NCBI RefSeq assembly: GCF_011801125.1
Contig: NZ_CP046171.1
Location: forward strand, 496,001-560,000
From: Nocardia brasiliensis
Lineage (GTDB): Bacteria; Actinomycetota; Actinomycetes; Mycobacteriales; Mycobacteriaceae
DNA: 64,000 bases
Reading direction: 5' to 3'
Shown: positions 44,579 to 53,924 of the stretch, one piece after another
Position numbering within the stretch: the first letter of the stretch is position 1
Layout of the letters: each line of letters starts with the position of its first letter
Made by a program: the position numbers and the translations under genes
The notes under the pieces: model-generated
The model's input: the letters and a program-made list of their open reading frames with translations, nothing else
Databases searched by the model: none
What the model was told of the DNA's origin: nothing

Positions 44579-45117
44579 GCCGCGCCGTGCTGTCCATCGG
44601 TTCGAATCTGGGCGACCGGCTCGCCCACCTGCGCAGCGTGGTGCACGGCTTCGGGGATCGGGTCGTCGCGGTGTCGCCGGTCTACTCCACCGCGCCGTGG
44701 GGCGGCGTCGAGCAGGACGACTATCTCAATGCCGTTGTCGTGGTCGAGGATCCGGAGCTGGACTGTTCGGACTGGCTGCACCGTGGACAGGCGCTCGAGC
44801 AGGCGGCCGAGCGGGTCCGTGAGGTGCGGTGGGGGCCGCGGACCCTCGATGTCGATGTGGTCTGGTGCGCCGAGCGCCGCGGTGCCGAGCTGGTGCCGTG
44901 TTCGAGTGCCGACCCGGTGCTCACGCTGCCGCACCCGCAGGCGCACCGGCGCGCCTTTGTTCTGATGCCCTGGCTGGCGCTGGAACCGGCCGCCGCGCTC
45001 GAGGTGGACGGCACCACCAGAGCGGTCGCCGATCTACTCGCCGCGCTGCCCGCCGCCGACCGTGCGGGCGTGCACCGGACCGAGTTCGACCTGACCGCCG
45101 AGGGACCGGTCAGATGA
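44575..45117 (+). CDS. folK: Hydroxymethyl-dihydropteridine pyrophosphokinase
   Basis: 180 residues. [14 protein letters not shown] at the start, [22 protein letters not shown], and the HPPK signature [13 protein letters not shown] with the metal-binding [22 protein letters not shown] follows. It transfers pyrophosphate from ATP to the pterin substrate of FolP. It overlaps folB and the DUF3180 gene by four bases each. Confidence 0.95.
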   Translation: MSRAVLSIGSNLGDRLAHLRSVVHGFGDRVVAVSPVYSTAPWGGVEQDDYLNAVVVVEDPELDCSDWLHRGQALEQAAERVREVRWGPRTLDVDVVWCAERRGAELVPCSSADPVLTLPHPQAHRRAFVLMPWLALEPAAALEVDGTTRAVADLLAALPAADRAGVHRTEFDLTAEGPVR

Positions 45118-45590
45118 AGCTGAAGCCGACGCGCGTCCTGGACCTGGTGGCGAACGTGGTGATCGCCGCGATCGTCGCGTGGATCGCGACGCGGATGGCC
45201 TACAACAGTTTTCCGCCGATCTCGATCTTCGCGGGCGCCTCGCTGTACCCGGTCGCCGCGATCGAGGCGGTGCTGGCGTTCGTGATCCGATCCAGGGTCA
45301 GCGCCAACGATCTCGGCAACGGCAGGAATCAGCTGCATCCGATCACCGCCGCCCGCGCGGTCGCGCTGGCCAAGGCCTCGTTGCAGGTGGGGTCGATCGC
45401 GGCTGGCGTGTGGCTCGGCTTCCTCTGCTGGGTCTTCCCGCAGCGCGGCACCCTCGGCGCGGCCGCCGCGGACAGCCCGGGCGCGATCGTCGGGATGCTG
45501 GCGGGGGTGGCTTTGGTTGCTGCGGCCCTGTGGCTTGAGTATTGCTGCCGGGCTCCCGAGGACCCGACCGACGATCCCGCAACTACTTAG
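45114..45590 (+). CDS. DUF3180 membrane protein
   Basis: 158 residues with four hydrophobic helices (about 10-30, 38-60, 87-110, 125-145) and no catalytic motif. It matches the DUF3180 protein that follows folK in mycobacteria (Rv3605c). Its function is unknown. The ATGA overlap with folK means it is made together with the folate enzymes, which hints at an envelope or transport role connected with that operon. Confidence 0.85.
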   Translation: MKLKPTRVLDLVANVVIAAIVAWIATRMAYNSFPPISIFAGASLYPVAAIEAVLAFVIRSRVSANDLGNGRNQLHPITAARAVALAKASLQVGSIAAGVWLGFLCWVFPQRGTLGAAAADSPGAIVGMLAGVALVAAALWLEYCCRAPEDPTDDPATT

Positions 45591-45647
45591 CAAATATTAT
45601 TGGCGGAATCACCGCGGCAGACTGTGGGCGCGGCGAGACGATCAAGC

Positions 45648-45653
45648 TACCCT
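45648..45653 (+). promoter_or_regulatory. -10 element, probable leaderless start of the DUF6779-like gene
   Basis: TACCCT ends seven bases before the ATG at 45661. No Shine-Dalgarno sequence lies between, fitting a leaderless transcript separate from the folate operon. Confidence 0.45.
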
Positions 45654-45660
45654 GGCGTGC

Positions 45661-46707
45661 ATGGTTTCACCCTCCCGTACCAGCACTTCCCGTCGCCGGC
45701 GGGAAGACGCGGGAAAATTGTTCATCGGCGTGTTGATCCTTCTCGGGCTGGTTGCCAGCGTTTTCCTGATCTTCAGTAACAGCCTGCAATATGTAAGGAT
45801 CGGTCTGGTCGCGGCCCTGTGGGCGGCCGTCATCGGCGCGTTGGCCGCGACGAAGTACCGCAAGGAAGCCACGATCGACAAGGCCAAGGTGCGCGATCTG
45901 CAGACGGTCTACGAATTGCAGCTCGAGCGCGAGGTCACCGCGCGCCGCGAATTCGAACTCGGCCTCGAGGCCCGAGTGCGCGAGGAAGTCGGGGCGGACG
46001 CCGCCGAATTGGCCGCGCTGCGCGCCGAACTCACCGTGCTCCGGCAGAGCCTGCAGCGGCTTTTCGACGGTGATCTGCTGGTAGATCGTCCGGCGTTGCG
46101 GGCCGACGCCACCAGGATCCAGGAGCTGACCAGCGCGGTCGGCGACCCGGCGAACAATAGCTCCACGAATGCCGGCGTCTGGTCCTACGGTCCCGACCAG
46201 CAACCGCGCAGCAGCGTGACACCGGTGTTCACCCCCGATCATCCCGAGGCGCCCGCCTTCGCCAGTCCCTTCGACGATCCGGTCACCGCGGAGACCTCCG
46301 TGGTCTCCTACGACGACGAGAGCGACGCCGAGATCACCGACATCGACCACGGCGACCAGGATTCGGCACCCGCATCGTCCGGCTGGGGCCAGGATTCGGC
46401 GGCCGCATCGTCCGGCTGGGCCGACGCCTTCACCGAGGGCCCCGTCATCCAGCCCACCCCCGAACCCGACCCCGAGCCGGCCCCCGAGTCCAAGCCAACC
46501 CCGACCCCATGGCCGATCGCGTCTACACCGTCGACTCGCCCCTCCGCCTGGCCCACCACGTCCCCCTCCCCGGCAGGCACCGCCAGCTCCCGCCGACGCC
46601 GCCGCGCCGACCCCGACACCGACTCCGGCACCCCCGAACGCCGCCTCTCCGTCGCGGAAATCATGGCCAACCTCCAATCGGAGGAACAAAGCCGCGAAAC
46701 CCACTAG
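45661..46707 (+). CDS. DUF6779-like membrane protein with long acidic/proline tail
   Basis: 348 residues. Two adjacent membrane helices (about 19-60) are followed by a coiled-coil-like region (KEATIDKAKVRDLQTVYELQLEREVTARREFELGLEARVREEV), then a low-complexity Ser/Asp/Pro tail with an internal near-duplication (DSAPASSGWGQ, DSAAASSGWAD) and an alternating Pro-Glu/Pro-Asp stretch. It corresponds by position and layout to Rv3604c. The last 250 bases are unusually C-rich on the coding strand. The function is unknown; envelope association is likely. Confidence 0.75.
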   Translation: MVSPSRTSTSRRRREDAGKLFIGVLILLGLVASVFLIFSNSLQYVRIGLVAALWAAVIGALAATKYRKEATIDKAKVRDLQTVYELQLEREVTARREFELGLEARVREEVGADAAELAALRAELTVLRQSLQRLFDGDLLVDRPALRADATRIQELTSAVGDPANNSSTNAGVWSYGPDQQPRSSVTPVFTPDHPEAPAFASPFDDPVTAETSVVSYDDESDAEITDIDHGDQDSAPASSGWGQDSAAASSGWADAFTEGPVIQPTPEPDPEPAPESKPTPTPWPIASTPSTRPSAWPTTSPSPAGTASSRRRRRADPDTDSGTPERRLSVAEIMANLQSEEQSRETH

Positions 46708-47252
46708 CACCAGCCAGCCCCGCCCGCGAGCAAGTCGACTCCCCGCCGCGCCACAACGAAGTGAGCCGCCCCCACCCTGCCTAGCATCCGTACGGCAGAA
46801 ATACGCCTGCGATCAATCCCCGCCCACGCGCGCAATGCTCACCAGGCGTCCGCCCCACAACGGCACACCCGTTCGCGGCCGCTTGTGTCTCACCGGTTGA
46901 AGCGCATGCGTCGAAGGTGCCATGACTCGGCCCCATGCCACCGGCGTCCATGAACTTTGCCGCCGACTTTCCCGCATAACGCCCCCGAGACGGAGCGAGT
47001 CTTACGAGCGACTCGGTTCGCGGCCGTCTCGTGGCTCAGCTGTCGAAGCGCATGCGCCGCAGGCGCGAGTCTCGACAGCTGAGCCACGAGACAAAAGGGG
47101 CCGCGAACCACGCCGCGCCCGCGCGGCCAACAACACTGCGTCGAACATCACTGGCTGGGGGCGTGGCGTCGGGAAACCCGGGGCCGATATTCTCGATGGC
47201 GAAACGTCCGGTACCCGCTCGGCGGGACTGGAACGACATCGAGAGGACAACG
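46708..47252. other. 545-base intergenic region rich in inverted repeats
   Basis: No gene is supported. It contains the large inverted repeat at 47015-47109, a related half-element at about 46871-46910 (both share GTTCGCGGCCG and GAAGCGCATGCG), and a small hairpin with GAGTC and GACTC (46997-47014). GAGAGGA before TTG 47253 is the ribosome binding site of the next gene. Confidence 0.6.
47015..47109. repeat. Large imperfect inverted repeat (cruciform or MITE-like)
   Basis: The left arm is GGTTCGCGGCC (47015-47025) plus 21 bases at 47026-47046. The right arm is the exact complement of those 21 bases (47072-47092), a six-base insertion aaaagg, and GGCCGCGAACC (47099-47109). So 32 paired bases enclose a 25-base loop that itself includes the palindrome CGCATGCG. 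Confidence 0.85.
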
Positions 47253-48197
47253 TTGACCTCGAGAAGCGTTAATTCTGACGGCGCGCCTTCGAGTTATGAC
47301 CCTGCTCCCGCGCGTCTCACGGTAGGCATTGTTTCGGCGGGCCGGGTCGGCTCGGCGTTGGGTGTCGCGTTGGAGCGGGCCGGGCATGTGGTGTTCGGTG
47401 CCTGCGCTATTTCCGATGCTTCGGTGCATCGGGCGCGTACCCGGCTGCCGGATTCGGAGATTCTGCCGGTCGAGGATGTAGCCAAACGCAGCGAGTTGTT
47501 GCTGCTCGCGGTGCCCGATACCGAGTTGGCGGGTTTGGTGCGCGGTTTGGCCTCGGCGCGCGCGGTGCGGCCGGGCACGATTGTGGCGCATACCTCGGGT
47601 GCGAACGGGATCGCCGTGCTCGCTCCGCTGACGGACTCGGGTGCGCTGCCGCTGGCGATTCATCCCGCGATGACCTTCACCGGCCACGACGAGGACATTT
47701 CCCGGCTCGGCAATGCCTGTTTCGGTATCACGGCCGCTGATGAGATCGGCTATGCGATCGCGCAGGCGCTGGTGATCGAGATGGGCGGGGAGCCGGTGCG
47801 GGTGCCCGAGGAGCACCGCGCGCTGTATCACGCCGCGCTCGCGCACGGCAGTAATCACCTGGTCACGGTGATCGTGGACGCGGTGGCCGCGTTGCGGGTC
47901 GCGCTGTCCGGGCCGGGTCTGCTCGGGCAGCAGGTGGTCGACGATCAGCCGAACGGGCTGGCCGAGCGGTTGCTGGCCCCGTTGGCGTCGGCCGCGTTGG
48001 ACAACGCGTTGCGCCGCGGCCAGTCCGCGTTGACCGGTCCGGTCGCGCGGGGCGACGCCGCGGCGGTGGCCGCGCATTTGCGCGCGCTGGAAGCCGTCGA
48101 TCCGCGCTTGGCCGAGGGCTATCGCGCGTTGTCGCTGCGCACCGCCGAACGCGCAGGTACGAATCCCGCTGTCATCGAGCTGCTGAAGGGGCGCTGA
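47253..48197 (+). CDS. Rossmann-like and DUF2520 domain protein
   Basis: 314 residues. The N-terminal Rossmann domain ([22 protein letters not shown]) is followed by [14 protein letters not shown] and [14 protein letters not shown], then a DUF2520 helical domain ([34 protein letters not shown]). It resembles ketopantoate/6-phosphogluconate-type dehydrogenases and sits directly before panC as in Rv3603c. A role in pantothenate synthesis as an alternative ketopantoate reductase has been a natural guess, not a demonstrated fact. TTG 47253 has AGAGGA six bases upstream. Its stop shares one base with panC. Confidence 0.88.
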   Translation: MTSRSVNSDGAPSSYDPAPARLTVGIVSAGRVGSALGVALERAGHVVFGACAISDASVHRARTRLPDSEILPVEDVAKRSELLLLAVPDTELAGLVRGLASARAVRPGTIVAHTSGANGIAVLAPLTDSGALPLAIHPAMTFTGHDEDISRLGNACFGITAADEIGYAIAQALVIEMGGEPVRVPEEHRALYHAALAHGSNHLVTVIVDAVAALRVALSGPGLLGQQVVDDQPNGLAERLLAPLASAALDNALRRGQSALTGPVARGDAAAVAAHLRALEAVDPRLAEGYRALSLRTAERAGTNPAVIELLKGR

Positions 48198-49126
48198 TGT
48201 TCGATCCGAAATTACGTGGCGCCTTCAAGCCGGGCGAGCTGACCGTGCACCACGATCCCGCCGTGATCACCCAGGTGTGCAACGCGCTGCGCGGGGTCGG
48301 CCGCACCGTCGCGCTGGTGCCGACGATGGGCGCGCTGCACGAGGGCCATCTGGAGATCGTGCGCCAGGCCAAGAAGACCAATCAGGTCGTGATCGTCTCG
48401 ATCTTCGTCAATCCGCTGCAGTTCGGCGCGAACGAGGACCTGGACAAATACCCGCGCACCTTGGACGCCGATGTGGCGCTGTTGCGCGCCGAGGGTGTCG
48501 AGTTGGTGTTCGCGCCGAGCGTGTCCGACATGTATCCGGACGGCCCGCGCACCACCGTGCAGCCGGGGCCGATCGGCGCGGAGCTCGAAGGCGCCAGCAG
48601 GCCAACGCATTTCGCGGGCATGCTGACCGTGGTCGCGAAGTTGCTGCAGATCGCCAGGCCGACCGAGGTGTATTTCGGCGAGAAGGACTATCAGCAGTTG
48701 ACGCTGATCCGCCAGCTGGTCCGGGACTTGAATTTCGACGTCCGGATCAAGCCGGTGGTGACCGTGCGCGAGCCGGACGGCCTGGCCATGTCCTCGCGGA
48801 ACCGCTTTCTCGATGCGGCACAACGGGAATCGGCGCTGGCGCTGTCGGCCGCGCTGGCGGCGGGCAAGCATGCGGGCGGTCTCGGCGCCGATGCGGTGCT
48901 CGCCGCGGCCCGTCAGGTGCTCGACGCCGCGTCCGGCATCGAGGTCGACTATCTCGAATTGCGTTCGGCCAACCTGGAATCCGCCCCAGCGACCGGCAAC
49001 GCCCGGCTGCTCGTCGCCGCCAGGGTCGGCCGGACCCGGCTGATCGACAATGTCGCCGTCACCCTCGGTGCCCCGATCGACGGCCACCCCAACGTTTCCG
49101 ATACCCGCACCTCCCAGCCCGCCTGA
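48197..49126 (+). CDS. panC: Pantothenate synthetase
   Basis: 309 residues. The HIGH-like ATP site is [73 protein letters not shown] and the KMSKS-like MSSRNRFL are all present. It condenses pantoate and beta-alanine. It is coupled to the DUF2520 gene by a TGATG junction and followed by panD and coaX, giving a short coenzyme A precursor operon. Confidence 0.97.
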   Translation: MFDPKLRGAFKPGELTVHHDPAVITQVCNALRGVGRTVALVPTMGALHEGHLEIVRQAKKTNQVVIVSIFVNPLQFGANEDLDKYPRTLDADVALLRAEGVELVFAPSVSDMYPDGPRTTVQPGPIGAELEGASRPTHFAGMLTVVAKLLQIARPTEVYFGEKDYQQLTLIRQLVRDLNFDVRIKPVVTVREPDGLAMSSRNRFLDAAQRESALALSAALAAGKHAGGLGADAVLAAARQVLDAASGIEVDYLELRSANLESAPATGNARLLVAARVGRTRLIDNVAVTLGAPIDGHPNVSDTRTSQPA

Positions 49127-49151
49127 GCCGCACCAACGAAAGGGCGACGCC

Positions 49152-49574
49152 ATGCTGCGCACCATGATGAAGTCGAAGATCCACCGCGCCACGGTGACCC
49201 ACGCCGACCTGCACTACGTCGGTTCGGTCACGGTCGACCAGGACCTGCTCGATGCCGCCGATCTGCTCGAGGGCGAGCAGGTCTGCATCGTCGACATCAA
49301 TAACGGCGCCCGCCTGGAGACCTATGTCATCGCGGGTGAACGCGGTTCCGGCGTGATCGGAATCAACGGCGCCGCCGCCCATCTGGTGCACCCGGGCGAT
49401 CTGGTCATTCTGATCGCCTATGGCCAGATGAATGAACAGGAAATCGCGGAATACGATCCGAAGGTCGTTTTCGTGGACGAGCGTAATCGTCAGGTCGAAC
49501 TCGGTTCGGATCCCGCGCACGCGCCCGCGGGTTCGGGGCTGACCTCGCCGCGCTCGCTGTCCTTCGCCGGCTGA
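49152..49574 (+). CDS. panD: Aspartate 1-decarboxylase proenzyme
   Basis: 140 residues. The self-cleavage site is Gly24-Ser25 (HYVGSVTVD), which yields the pyruvoyl cofactor on Ser25. [51 protein letters not shown] and FVDERN are conserved. It makes beta-alanine for PanC, and in mycobacteria its C-terminal tail is linked to pyrazinoic acid sensitivity. GAAAGGG precedes ATG 49152. Confidence 0.97.
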   Translation: MLRTMMKSKIHRATVTHADLHYVGSVTVDQDLLDAADLLEGEQVCIVDINNGARLETYVIAGERGSGVIGINGAAAHLVHPGDLVILIAYGQMNEQEIAEYDPKVVFVDERNRQVELGSDPAHAPAGSGLTSPRSLSFAG

Positions 49575-49592
49575 GCAACCGGCGGGCATCCG

Positions 49593-50390
49593 ATGCTGCT
49601 GACGATCGACGTCCGCAATACCCATATTGTGCTCGGGCTTTTCTCGGGCAGCGGTGCGCATTCGAAACTGGTGCGGCACTGGCGGATCCACACCAATCCG
49701 TTACTGAGCGCCGATGAATTCGCCATGCAGGTGCGTGGCCTGGTCGGCGCGCAGCTGGACGAGGTGGTCGGAGTTTCCGCGCTGTCCACGGTGCCGCCGG
49801 TGCTGCGGGAACTACGCACGATGCTGACCCAGTATTGGGCGCACGTGCCGCACGTGCTGGTGGAACCCGGTGTGCGCACGGGTATTCCGCTGCTGGTGGA
49901 CAACCCGAAAGAGGTGGGCGCGGACCGGATCGTGAACTGCCTGGCCGCCTATCAGCATTATTCGTCGCCGACGATCGTCGTCGATTTCGGCGCGGCCATC
50001 TGTGTCGATCTGGTCTCCGGTAAAGGTGAGTTCCTGGGCGGCATCATCGCGCCCGGCGTGGAGATTTCGATGGAGGCCGTTGTCGAGCGCACCGCTATGC
50101 GCCGGGTCGAGCTGGCCAGGCCGCGTTCGGTGGTCGGTAAGAACAGCATGGAATGCATGCAGTCCGCGGCGGTGTTCGGATTCGCCGGGATGGTCGACGG
50201 ACTGGTGGACCGGATTCGCGACGAGTTCGAGGCCTTCGCAGGCGATGATGTGGCGGTGGTGGCGACCGGCCCGACCGCGCCGTTGATCGTTCCGGAATCG
50301 GAGACCATCGAAGATCACGACCCCTATCTCACGCTGACCGGCTTGCGCCTCGTATACGAGCGCAACCAACGCCGCAAGGGTGTGGGCTGA
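49593..50390 (+). CDS. coaX: Type III pantothenate kinase
   Basis: 265 residues. The ASKHA-fold motifs are [15 protein letters not shown] (with Arg where many homologues have Gly, as in M. tuberculosis), [24 protein letters not shown], and [27 protein letters not shown]. It phosphorylates pantothenate, the first committed step to coenzyme A. It is 18 bases after panD. The ACVD-like ICVD in motif 3 also follows the mycobacterial, non-canonical pattern, and activity in that group is debated. Confidence 0.93.
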   Translation: MLLTIDVRNTHIVLGLFSGSGAHSKLVRHWRIHTNPLLSADEFAMQVRGLVGAQLDEVVGVSALSTVPPVLRELRTMLTQYWAHVPHVLVEPGVRTGIPLLVDNPKEVGADRIVNCLAAYQHYSSPTIVVDFGAAICVDLVSGKGEFLGGIIAPGVEISMEAVVERTAMRRVELARPRSVVGKNSMECMQSAAVFGFAGMVDGLVDRIRDEFEAFAGDDVAVVATGPTAPLIVPESETIEDHDPYLTLTGLRLVYERNQRRKGVG

Positions 50391-50451
50391 GTTTCGTGGT
50401 GTCGGGTTCGTCGCACCGACGCGGGCTTGGCGCGCCCGCGTCCGGTGCTGA

Positions 50452-50457
50452 TACACT
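50452..50457 (+). promoter_or_regulatory. -10 element of the cysteine-leader transcript
   Basis: TACACT (preceded by TGA, giving an extended TGATACACT) ends seven bases before GTG 50465, so the transcript should start at the first base of the leader ORF. TTGGCG at 50427-50432 is a possible -35. Confidence 0.55.
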
Positions 50458-50464
50458 CACCGCT

Positions 50465-50506
50465 GTGTATTTCCGCGTGCGCACTCAGGAGTGTTGTCGA
50501 GGCTGA
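50465..50506 (+). CDS. Leaderless Cys-Cys leader peptide
   Basis: GTG 50465 to TGA 50506 encodes MYFRVRTQECCRG, 13 residues with two consecutive TGT codons near the end. It lies directly after a -10 element with no Shine-Dalgarno sequence, so it should be translated from a leaderless mRNA. The two Cys codons (50492-50497) sit at the edge of the first of four complementary segments that precede the cysteine dioxygenase gene. In mycobacteria, leaderless short ORFs with Cys runs are established cysteine-responsive attenuators. The same role here is inferred from layout. Confidence 0.7.
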   Translation: MYFRVRTQECCRG

Positions 50507-50545
50507 CCTGGCCTCGACCGATCGAGGCTGACCACCCGCCCTCGA
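50496..50545 (+). promoter_or_regulatory. Four-segment alternative hairpins, probable cysteine attenuator
   Basis: Segment 1 GTCGAGGC (50496-50503) pairs with segment 2 GCCTCGAC (50511-50518). Segment 2 can instead pair with segment 3 TCGAGGC (50522-50528), and segment 3 with segment 4 CCTCGA (50540-50545). These are mutually exclusive, as in classical 1:2/2:3/3:4 attenuators. In addition AGGA..GTTG around the Cys codons (50487-50496) is complementary to CAACTCCT (50553-50560), next to the dioxygenase GGAG Shine-Dalgarno sequence (50561-50564). Confidence 0.65.
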
Positions 50546-50572
50546 CCGTTCACAACTCCTGGAGATTCGCTC

Positions 50573-51196
50573 ATGCGTTCTTCTGTTCTTTCCCTTTCCT
50601 CCGCACGTGACGACTTTTCGGCTACCCCGCCGCTTGATCGTGCCGTGGCTTCCGCATTACCCACGCGCCTTCGTCCCGCCGACCTGTTGCGGTTGACCGA
50701 CGAAGGCGCCGAAGACGTGCTGGCCGGTCGATACGACCACCTGTTGCCCGCCAATGGCGTCTGGCCTGCCGAGGAACGCTGGGCGGCCCGGCTGCTCGCC
50801 GATGACGAGGTCGATGTCTGGCTGATCAGCTGGACGCCGGGGAAATCCACCGAACTGCACGATCACGCCGGCTCGCTCGGCGCGTTGACCGTGCTCAGTG
50901 GCGCGCTTTCGGAATATCGCTGGAACGGCACCGAACTGCGCCGCCGCATTCTCACCGCGGGCGATCAGGCGTCGTTTCCGATCGGCTGGGTGCACGACGT
51001 GATGCGTGCCCCCGCCCAATCCGTGACCAGTGCCGCGGGAACCGCTGCGGCGGATCCCGCACTGCTCGAACCGACGCTCAGCGTGCACGCGTATTCACCG
51101 CCGCTCACCGCCATGTCCTATTACGAGGTCACCGGCCACGGCACCCTGCGGCGCTCCAGAACCGTTCTCACCGACCAGCCCGAAGGTGACATGTAA
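50573..51196 (+). CDS. Cysteine dioxygenase-type cupin protein
   Basis: 207 residues. The cupin iron site is His96-Asp-His98 (ELHDHAGSLGALTVLSG) with His141 in IGWVHDVM, the 3-His pattern of thiol dioxygenases, which oxidise cysteine to cysteine sulfinate. It follows a Cys-codon leader and precedes a rhodanese, so a role in cysteine/sulfur disposal is consistent. GGAG lies eight bases before ATG 50573. In the M. tuberculosis layout coaX is followed nearly directly by lysS, so this pair is an insertion in the conserved order. Confidence 0.82.
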   Translation: MRSSVLSLSSARDDFSATPPLDRAVASALPTRLRPADLLRLTDEGAEDVLAGRYDHLLPANGVWPAEERWAARLLADDEVDVWLISWTPGKSTELHDHAGSLGALTVLSGALSEYRWNGTELRRRILTAGDQASFPIGWVHDVMRAPAQSVTSAAGTAAADPALLEPTLSVHAYSPPLTAMSYYEVTGHGTLRRSRTVLTDQPEGDM

Positions 51197-51627
51197 TGGA
51201 ACATTTGACTATCGATCAGATGCTCGAGCACGCCCGGGCGCAACTGACCCGGATCTATGCCTTCGAATTGCCGAAGGCGCTCGCCCGTGGCGCGATTCTG
51301 GTCGACATCAGGCCGCAGGCGCAGCGGGTGCGCGAGGGCGCCTTGCCCGGTGCGCTGGTGATCGAGCGGAATGTGCTGGAATGGCGGCTCGATCCGTCCA
51401 GTTCCGCGCGACTGGCATTGGCCACGGAGCACGAGATCGAATGGATCATCGTCTGCTCGGAGGGCTATACCTCGAGTCTTGCCGCGGCATCGCTACAGCA
51501 ACTCGGGCTGCGCAGGGCCACCGACCTGGTCGGCGGTTTCCACGCGCTGAAGGCGGCGGGGCTGTTGCACATCGGAATGCGCGCGCCGCACTTCGCCCGC
51601 GAGGTCGCCGCGCTGGCCTCGCTGTAA
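51196..51627 (+). CDS. Rhodanese-like sulfurtransferase
   Basis: 143 residues forming one rhodanese domain: [38 protein letters not shown], then the catalytic loop [12 protein letters not shown] with Cys87, and [13 protein letters not shown]. It would carry a persulfide on Cys87 and pass sulfane sulfur to a thiol acceptor. Its ATG shares one base with the dioxygenase stop (TAATG), so the two are coupled and probably act in the same cysteine/sulfane sulfur route. Confidence 0.88.
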   Translation: MEHLTIDQMLEHARAQLTRIYAFELPKALARGAILVDIRPQAQRVREGALPGALVIERNVLEWRLDPSSSARLALATEHEIEWIIVCSEGYTSSLAAASLQQLGLRRATDLVGGFHALKAAGLLHIGMRAPHFAREVAALASL

Positions 51628-51863
51628 TTGCCAGTTATCCCTTCCAGCTCGAAAGATCCGGGCGGCCAAGGACTTTGGCTGCTCGCTGCAAACCGACGGC
51701 TATTTCGGGCGACGCGGTACCAGGCAAATCCGGCGGGCGAATCGGGCGGATCCGATAGCGTGGCGCGCGGTCGCGGCGCGGGTAGGCGGCCGGGGACTCG
51801 CGCGCCGCTCGTATCGTATCCGGCGGCGGGCGGGCGGCGCGCGAAAGGATTTCCGATGCACGC

Positions 51864-51869
51864 TAGGGT
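51864..51869 (+). promoter_or_regulatory. -10 element, probable leaderless start of lysS
   Basis: TAGGGT ends eight bases before GTG 51878. The 236 bases before it, after the rhodanese gene, hold no supported gene or recognised element. Confidence 0.4.
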
Positions 51870-51877
51870 TGTTGGAT

Positions 51878-53434
51878 GTGAGCACTGCCAACACTTCCCC
51901 CTCCAGCGATCCCGCATCGGATTCGCGGCCCGCCGCGGCGCCCGACGCCGACGACGCCCCCGAGCAGATCCGGATTCGTAAGGAGAAGCGGGAGCGGTTG
52001 CTCGCCGCGGGTGGTGACGCGTATCCCGTGGTGGTACCGCGCACGCATACCCTCGCCGAAATTCGCGCGGCATATCCCGATCTCGCCCCCGACACCCAGA
52101 CCGGGCTGCAGGCCGGTGTCGCCGGACGCGTCATATTCATGCGAAATACCGGCAAACTGTGTTTTGCGACGCTGCAGGAGGGCGACGGCACCAAGCTGCA
52201 GGCGATGATCAGCCTCAACGGTGTCGGCGCCGACGCGCTCGCGGCCTGGAAGGCCGACGTCGACCTCGGTGACTTCGTTTTCGTGCACGGCGAGGTGATC
52301 TCCTCGCGAACCGGTGAATTGAGCGTCATGGCCGATTCCTGGTTCATGGCGGCCAAGGCGCTGCGGCCGTTGCCGGTGGCGCACAAGGAGATGAACGAGG
52401 AGTCGCGGGTCCGGCAGCGCTATGTCGACCTGATCGTGCGTCCCGAGGCCAGGGAAATGGCGCGTACCAGGATCGCGGTGGTGCGGGCGCTGCGTAACGC
52501 GCTGGAGCGCCGCGGTTTCCTCGAGGTGGAGACGCCGATGCTGCAGACGCTGCACGGCGGCGCGGCCGCGCGCCCGTTCGTCACCCATTCCAATGCGCTC
52601 GATATCGATCTCTACCTGCGTATCGCGCCGGAACTGTTCCTGAAGCGCTGCGTGGTCGGCGGGCTCGAGCAGGTCTTCGAGATCAACCGGAACTTCCGTA
52701 ACGAGGGTTCGGACTCCACGCATTCCCCCGAGTTCGCGATGCTGGAAACGTACCAGGCGTACGGAACCTACGACGACTCCGCGCGGATGACCCGGGAATT
52801 GGTGCAGGAAGTCGCCCAGGAGGTGTTCGGCACCCAGGTGGTGACACTGGCCGACGGCACGGAATACGACCTGCGCGGTGAGTGGGCGACGGTCGAGATG
52901 TACCCGTCTCTCTCAGACGCCCTCGGCGTCTCCGTGACACCGGAAACGTCGATAGCCGAATTGCGCGCGCTTGCCGATCGGGTCGGTCTGGAAATTCCCG
53001 AGGACAAGGGCTATGGGCACGGCAAACTTGTCGAGGAACTGTGGGAACACCAGTACGGCGACAAGCTGTACGCGCCGACTTTCGTGCGTGACTTCCCGGT
53101 GGAGACATCACCGCTCACCAGGCAGCATCGATCCACCGCCGGTGTCACGGAGAAGTGGGATCTGTATGTCCGTGGCTTCGAGTTGGCTACTGGCTATTCG
53201 GAGTTGGTCGATCCGGTGATCCAGCGCGAGCGCTTCGTGGATCAAGCCAGGTTGGCCGCGCAAGGCGACGATGAGGCCATGGCGTTGGACGAGGACTTCC
53301 TTGCCGCGATGGAGCACGGGATGCCGCCGACGACCGGTACCGGTATGGGAATCGATCGACTCTTGATGGCGTTGACGGGTCTCGGAATCCGGGAAACAAT
53401 ACTGTTCCCAATTGTGCGACCGGTCACTCGCTGA
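51878..53434 (+). CDS. lysS: Lysyl-tRNA synthetase, class II
   Basis: 518 residues. An anticodon-binding OB domain (about 75-190, [21 protein letters not shown]) is followed by the class II core: motif 1 [16 protein letters not shown], motif 2 [11 protein letters not shown], and motif 3 [15 protein letters not shown]. It charges tRNA(Lys) in the cytosol. The first 30 residues are a Ser/Pro/Ala-rich extension. The position before lsr2 and clpC1 matches Rv3598c. GTG 51878 is probably leaderless. Confidence 0.96.
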   Translation: MSTANTSPSSDPASDSRPAAAPDADDAPEQIRIRKEKRERLLAAGGDAYPVVVPRTHTLAEIRAAYPDLAPDTQTGLQAGVAGRVIFMRNTGKLCFATLQEGDGTKLQAMISLNGVGADALAAWKADVDLGDFVFVHGEVISSRTGELSVMADSWFMAAKALRPLPVAHKEMNEESRVRQRYVDLIVRPEAREMARTRIAVVRALRNALERRGFLEVETPMLQTLHGGAAARPFVTHSNALDIDLYLRIAPELFLKRCVVGGLEQVFEINRNFRNEGSDSTHSPEFAMLETYQAYGTYDDSARMTRELVQEVAQEVFGTQVVTLADGTEYDLRGEWATVEMYPSLSDALGVSVTPETSIAELRALADRVGLEIPEDKGYGHGKLVEELWEHQYGDKLYAPTFVRDFPVETSPLTRQHRSTAGVTEKWDLYVRGFELATGYSELVDPVIQRERFVDQARLAAQGDDEAMALDEDFLAAMEHGMPPTTGTGMGIDRLLMALTGLGIRETILFPIVRPVTR

Positions 53435-53487
53435 CGGGCTGATTGCAAAATCTCGGCCTCGTCTTGGAAATTTGGGAATTCGAGGTA

Positions 53488-53515
53488 TTCTTGCCTCGGG
53501 TAATCGGCCTAGTAT
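53488..53515 (+). promoter_or_regulatory. Promoter of lsr2
   Basis: TTCTTG (53488-53493), a 16-base spacer and TAGTAT (53510-53515), followed by AGAGGA as ribosome binding site. The surroundings (53440-53490) are AT-richer than the genome, as expected for a region that Lsr2 itself might bind. Confidence 0.5.
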
Positions 53516-53549
53516 GCGGGTCGCACGATTTCGAGAGGACGTTCATCTC

Positions 53550-53909
53550 ATGGCAAAGAAGGTCACCGTTAGCCTGATCGACGATGTCGATGGTGAGTCC
53601 ATCGCGGACGAGACCATCGAGTTCGCGATCGACGGTGTGTCGTACGAGATCGACCTGTCCGCGGCAAATGCCGCGAAGCTGCGCGACGGGCTGGAGGAGT
53701 GGGTTTCGAGCGCTCGCCGGGTGAGTGGCAGGCGCCGGGTCAAGGCCGCCACCACCGCGACGGGCGCCCCGAAGAGCCGGGTCTCGATCGACCGGGAACA
53801 AAGCGCGGCAATTCGTGAATGGGCACGTCGGAATGGGCACAAGGTGTCCGCGCGGGGCCGTATCTCCGCCGACATCACCGACGCGTACAACAAGGCCGCC
53901 AAGGGTTAG
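53550..53909 (+). CDS. lsr2: Nucleoid-associated protein Lsr2
   Basis: 119 residues. The N-terminal dimerisation domain is [37 protein letters not shown]. The basic linker ([11 protein letters not shown]) leads to a C-terminal DNA-binding domain with the AT-hook-like RGR in [16 protein letters not shown]. It silences AT-rich, often horizontally acquired DNA, bridges chromosomal segments and is the functional equivalent of H-NS. It has its own promoter and terminator, so it is monocistronic. Confidence 0.97.
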   Translation: MAKKVTVSLIDDVDGESIADETIEFAIDGVSYEIDLSAANAAKLRDGLEEWVSSARRVSGRRRVKAATTATGAPKSRVSIDREQSAAIREWARRNGHKVSARGRISADITDAYNKAAKG

Positions 53910-53924
53910 TTTCGTATTTTTCAC

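Noticed and set aside
47031..47252. Upstream extension of the DUF2520 protein through the inverted repeat
   Set aside because: The added residues are Arg-rich and non-conserved, and TTG 47253 has a good ribosome binding site.
50496..50545. Reading the leader hairpins as a plain intrinsic terminator
   Set aside because: There is no T-tract after any stem, and the stems are mutually exclusive, so a simple terminator label would be misleading.
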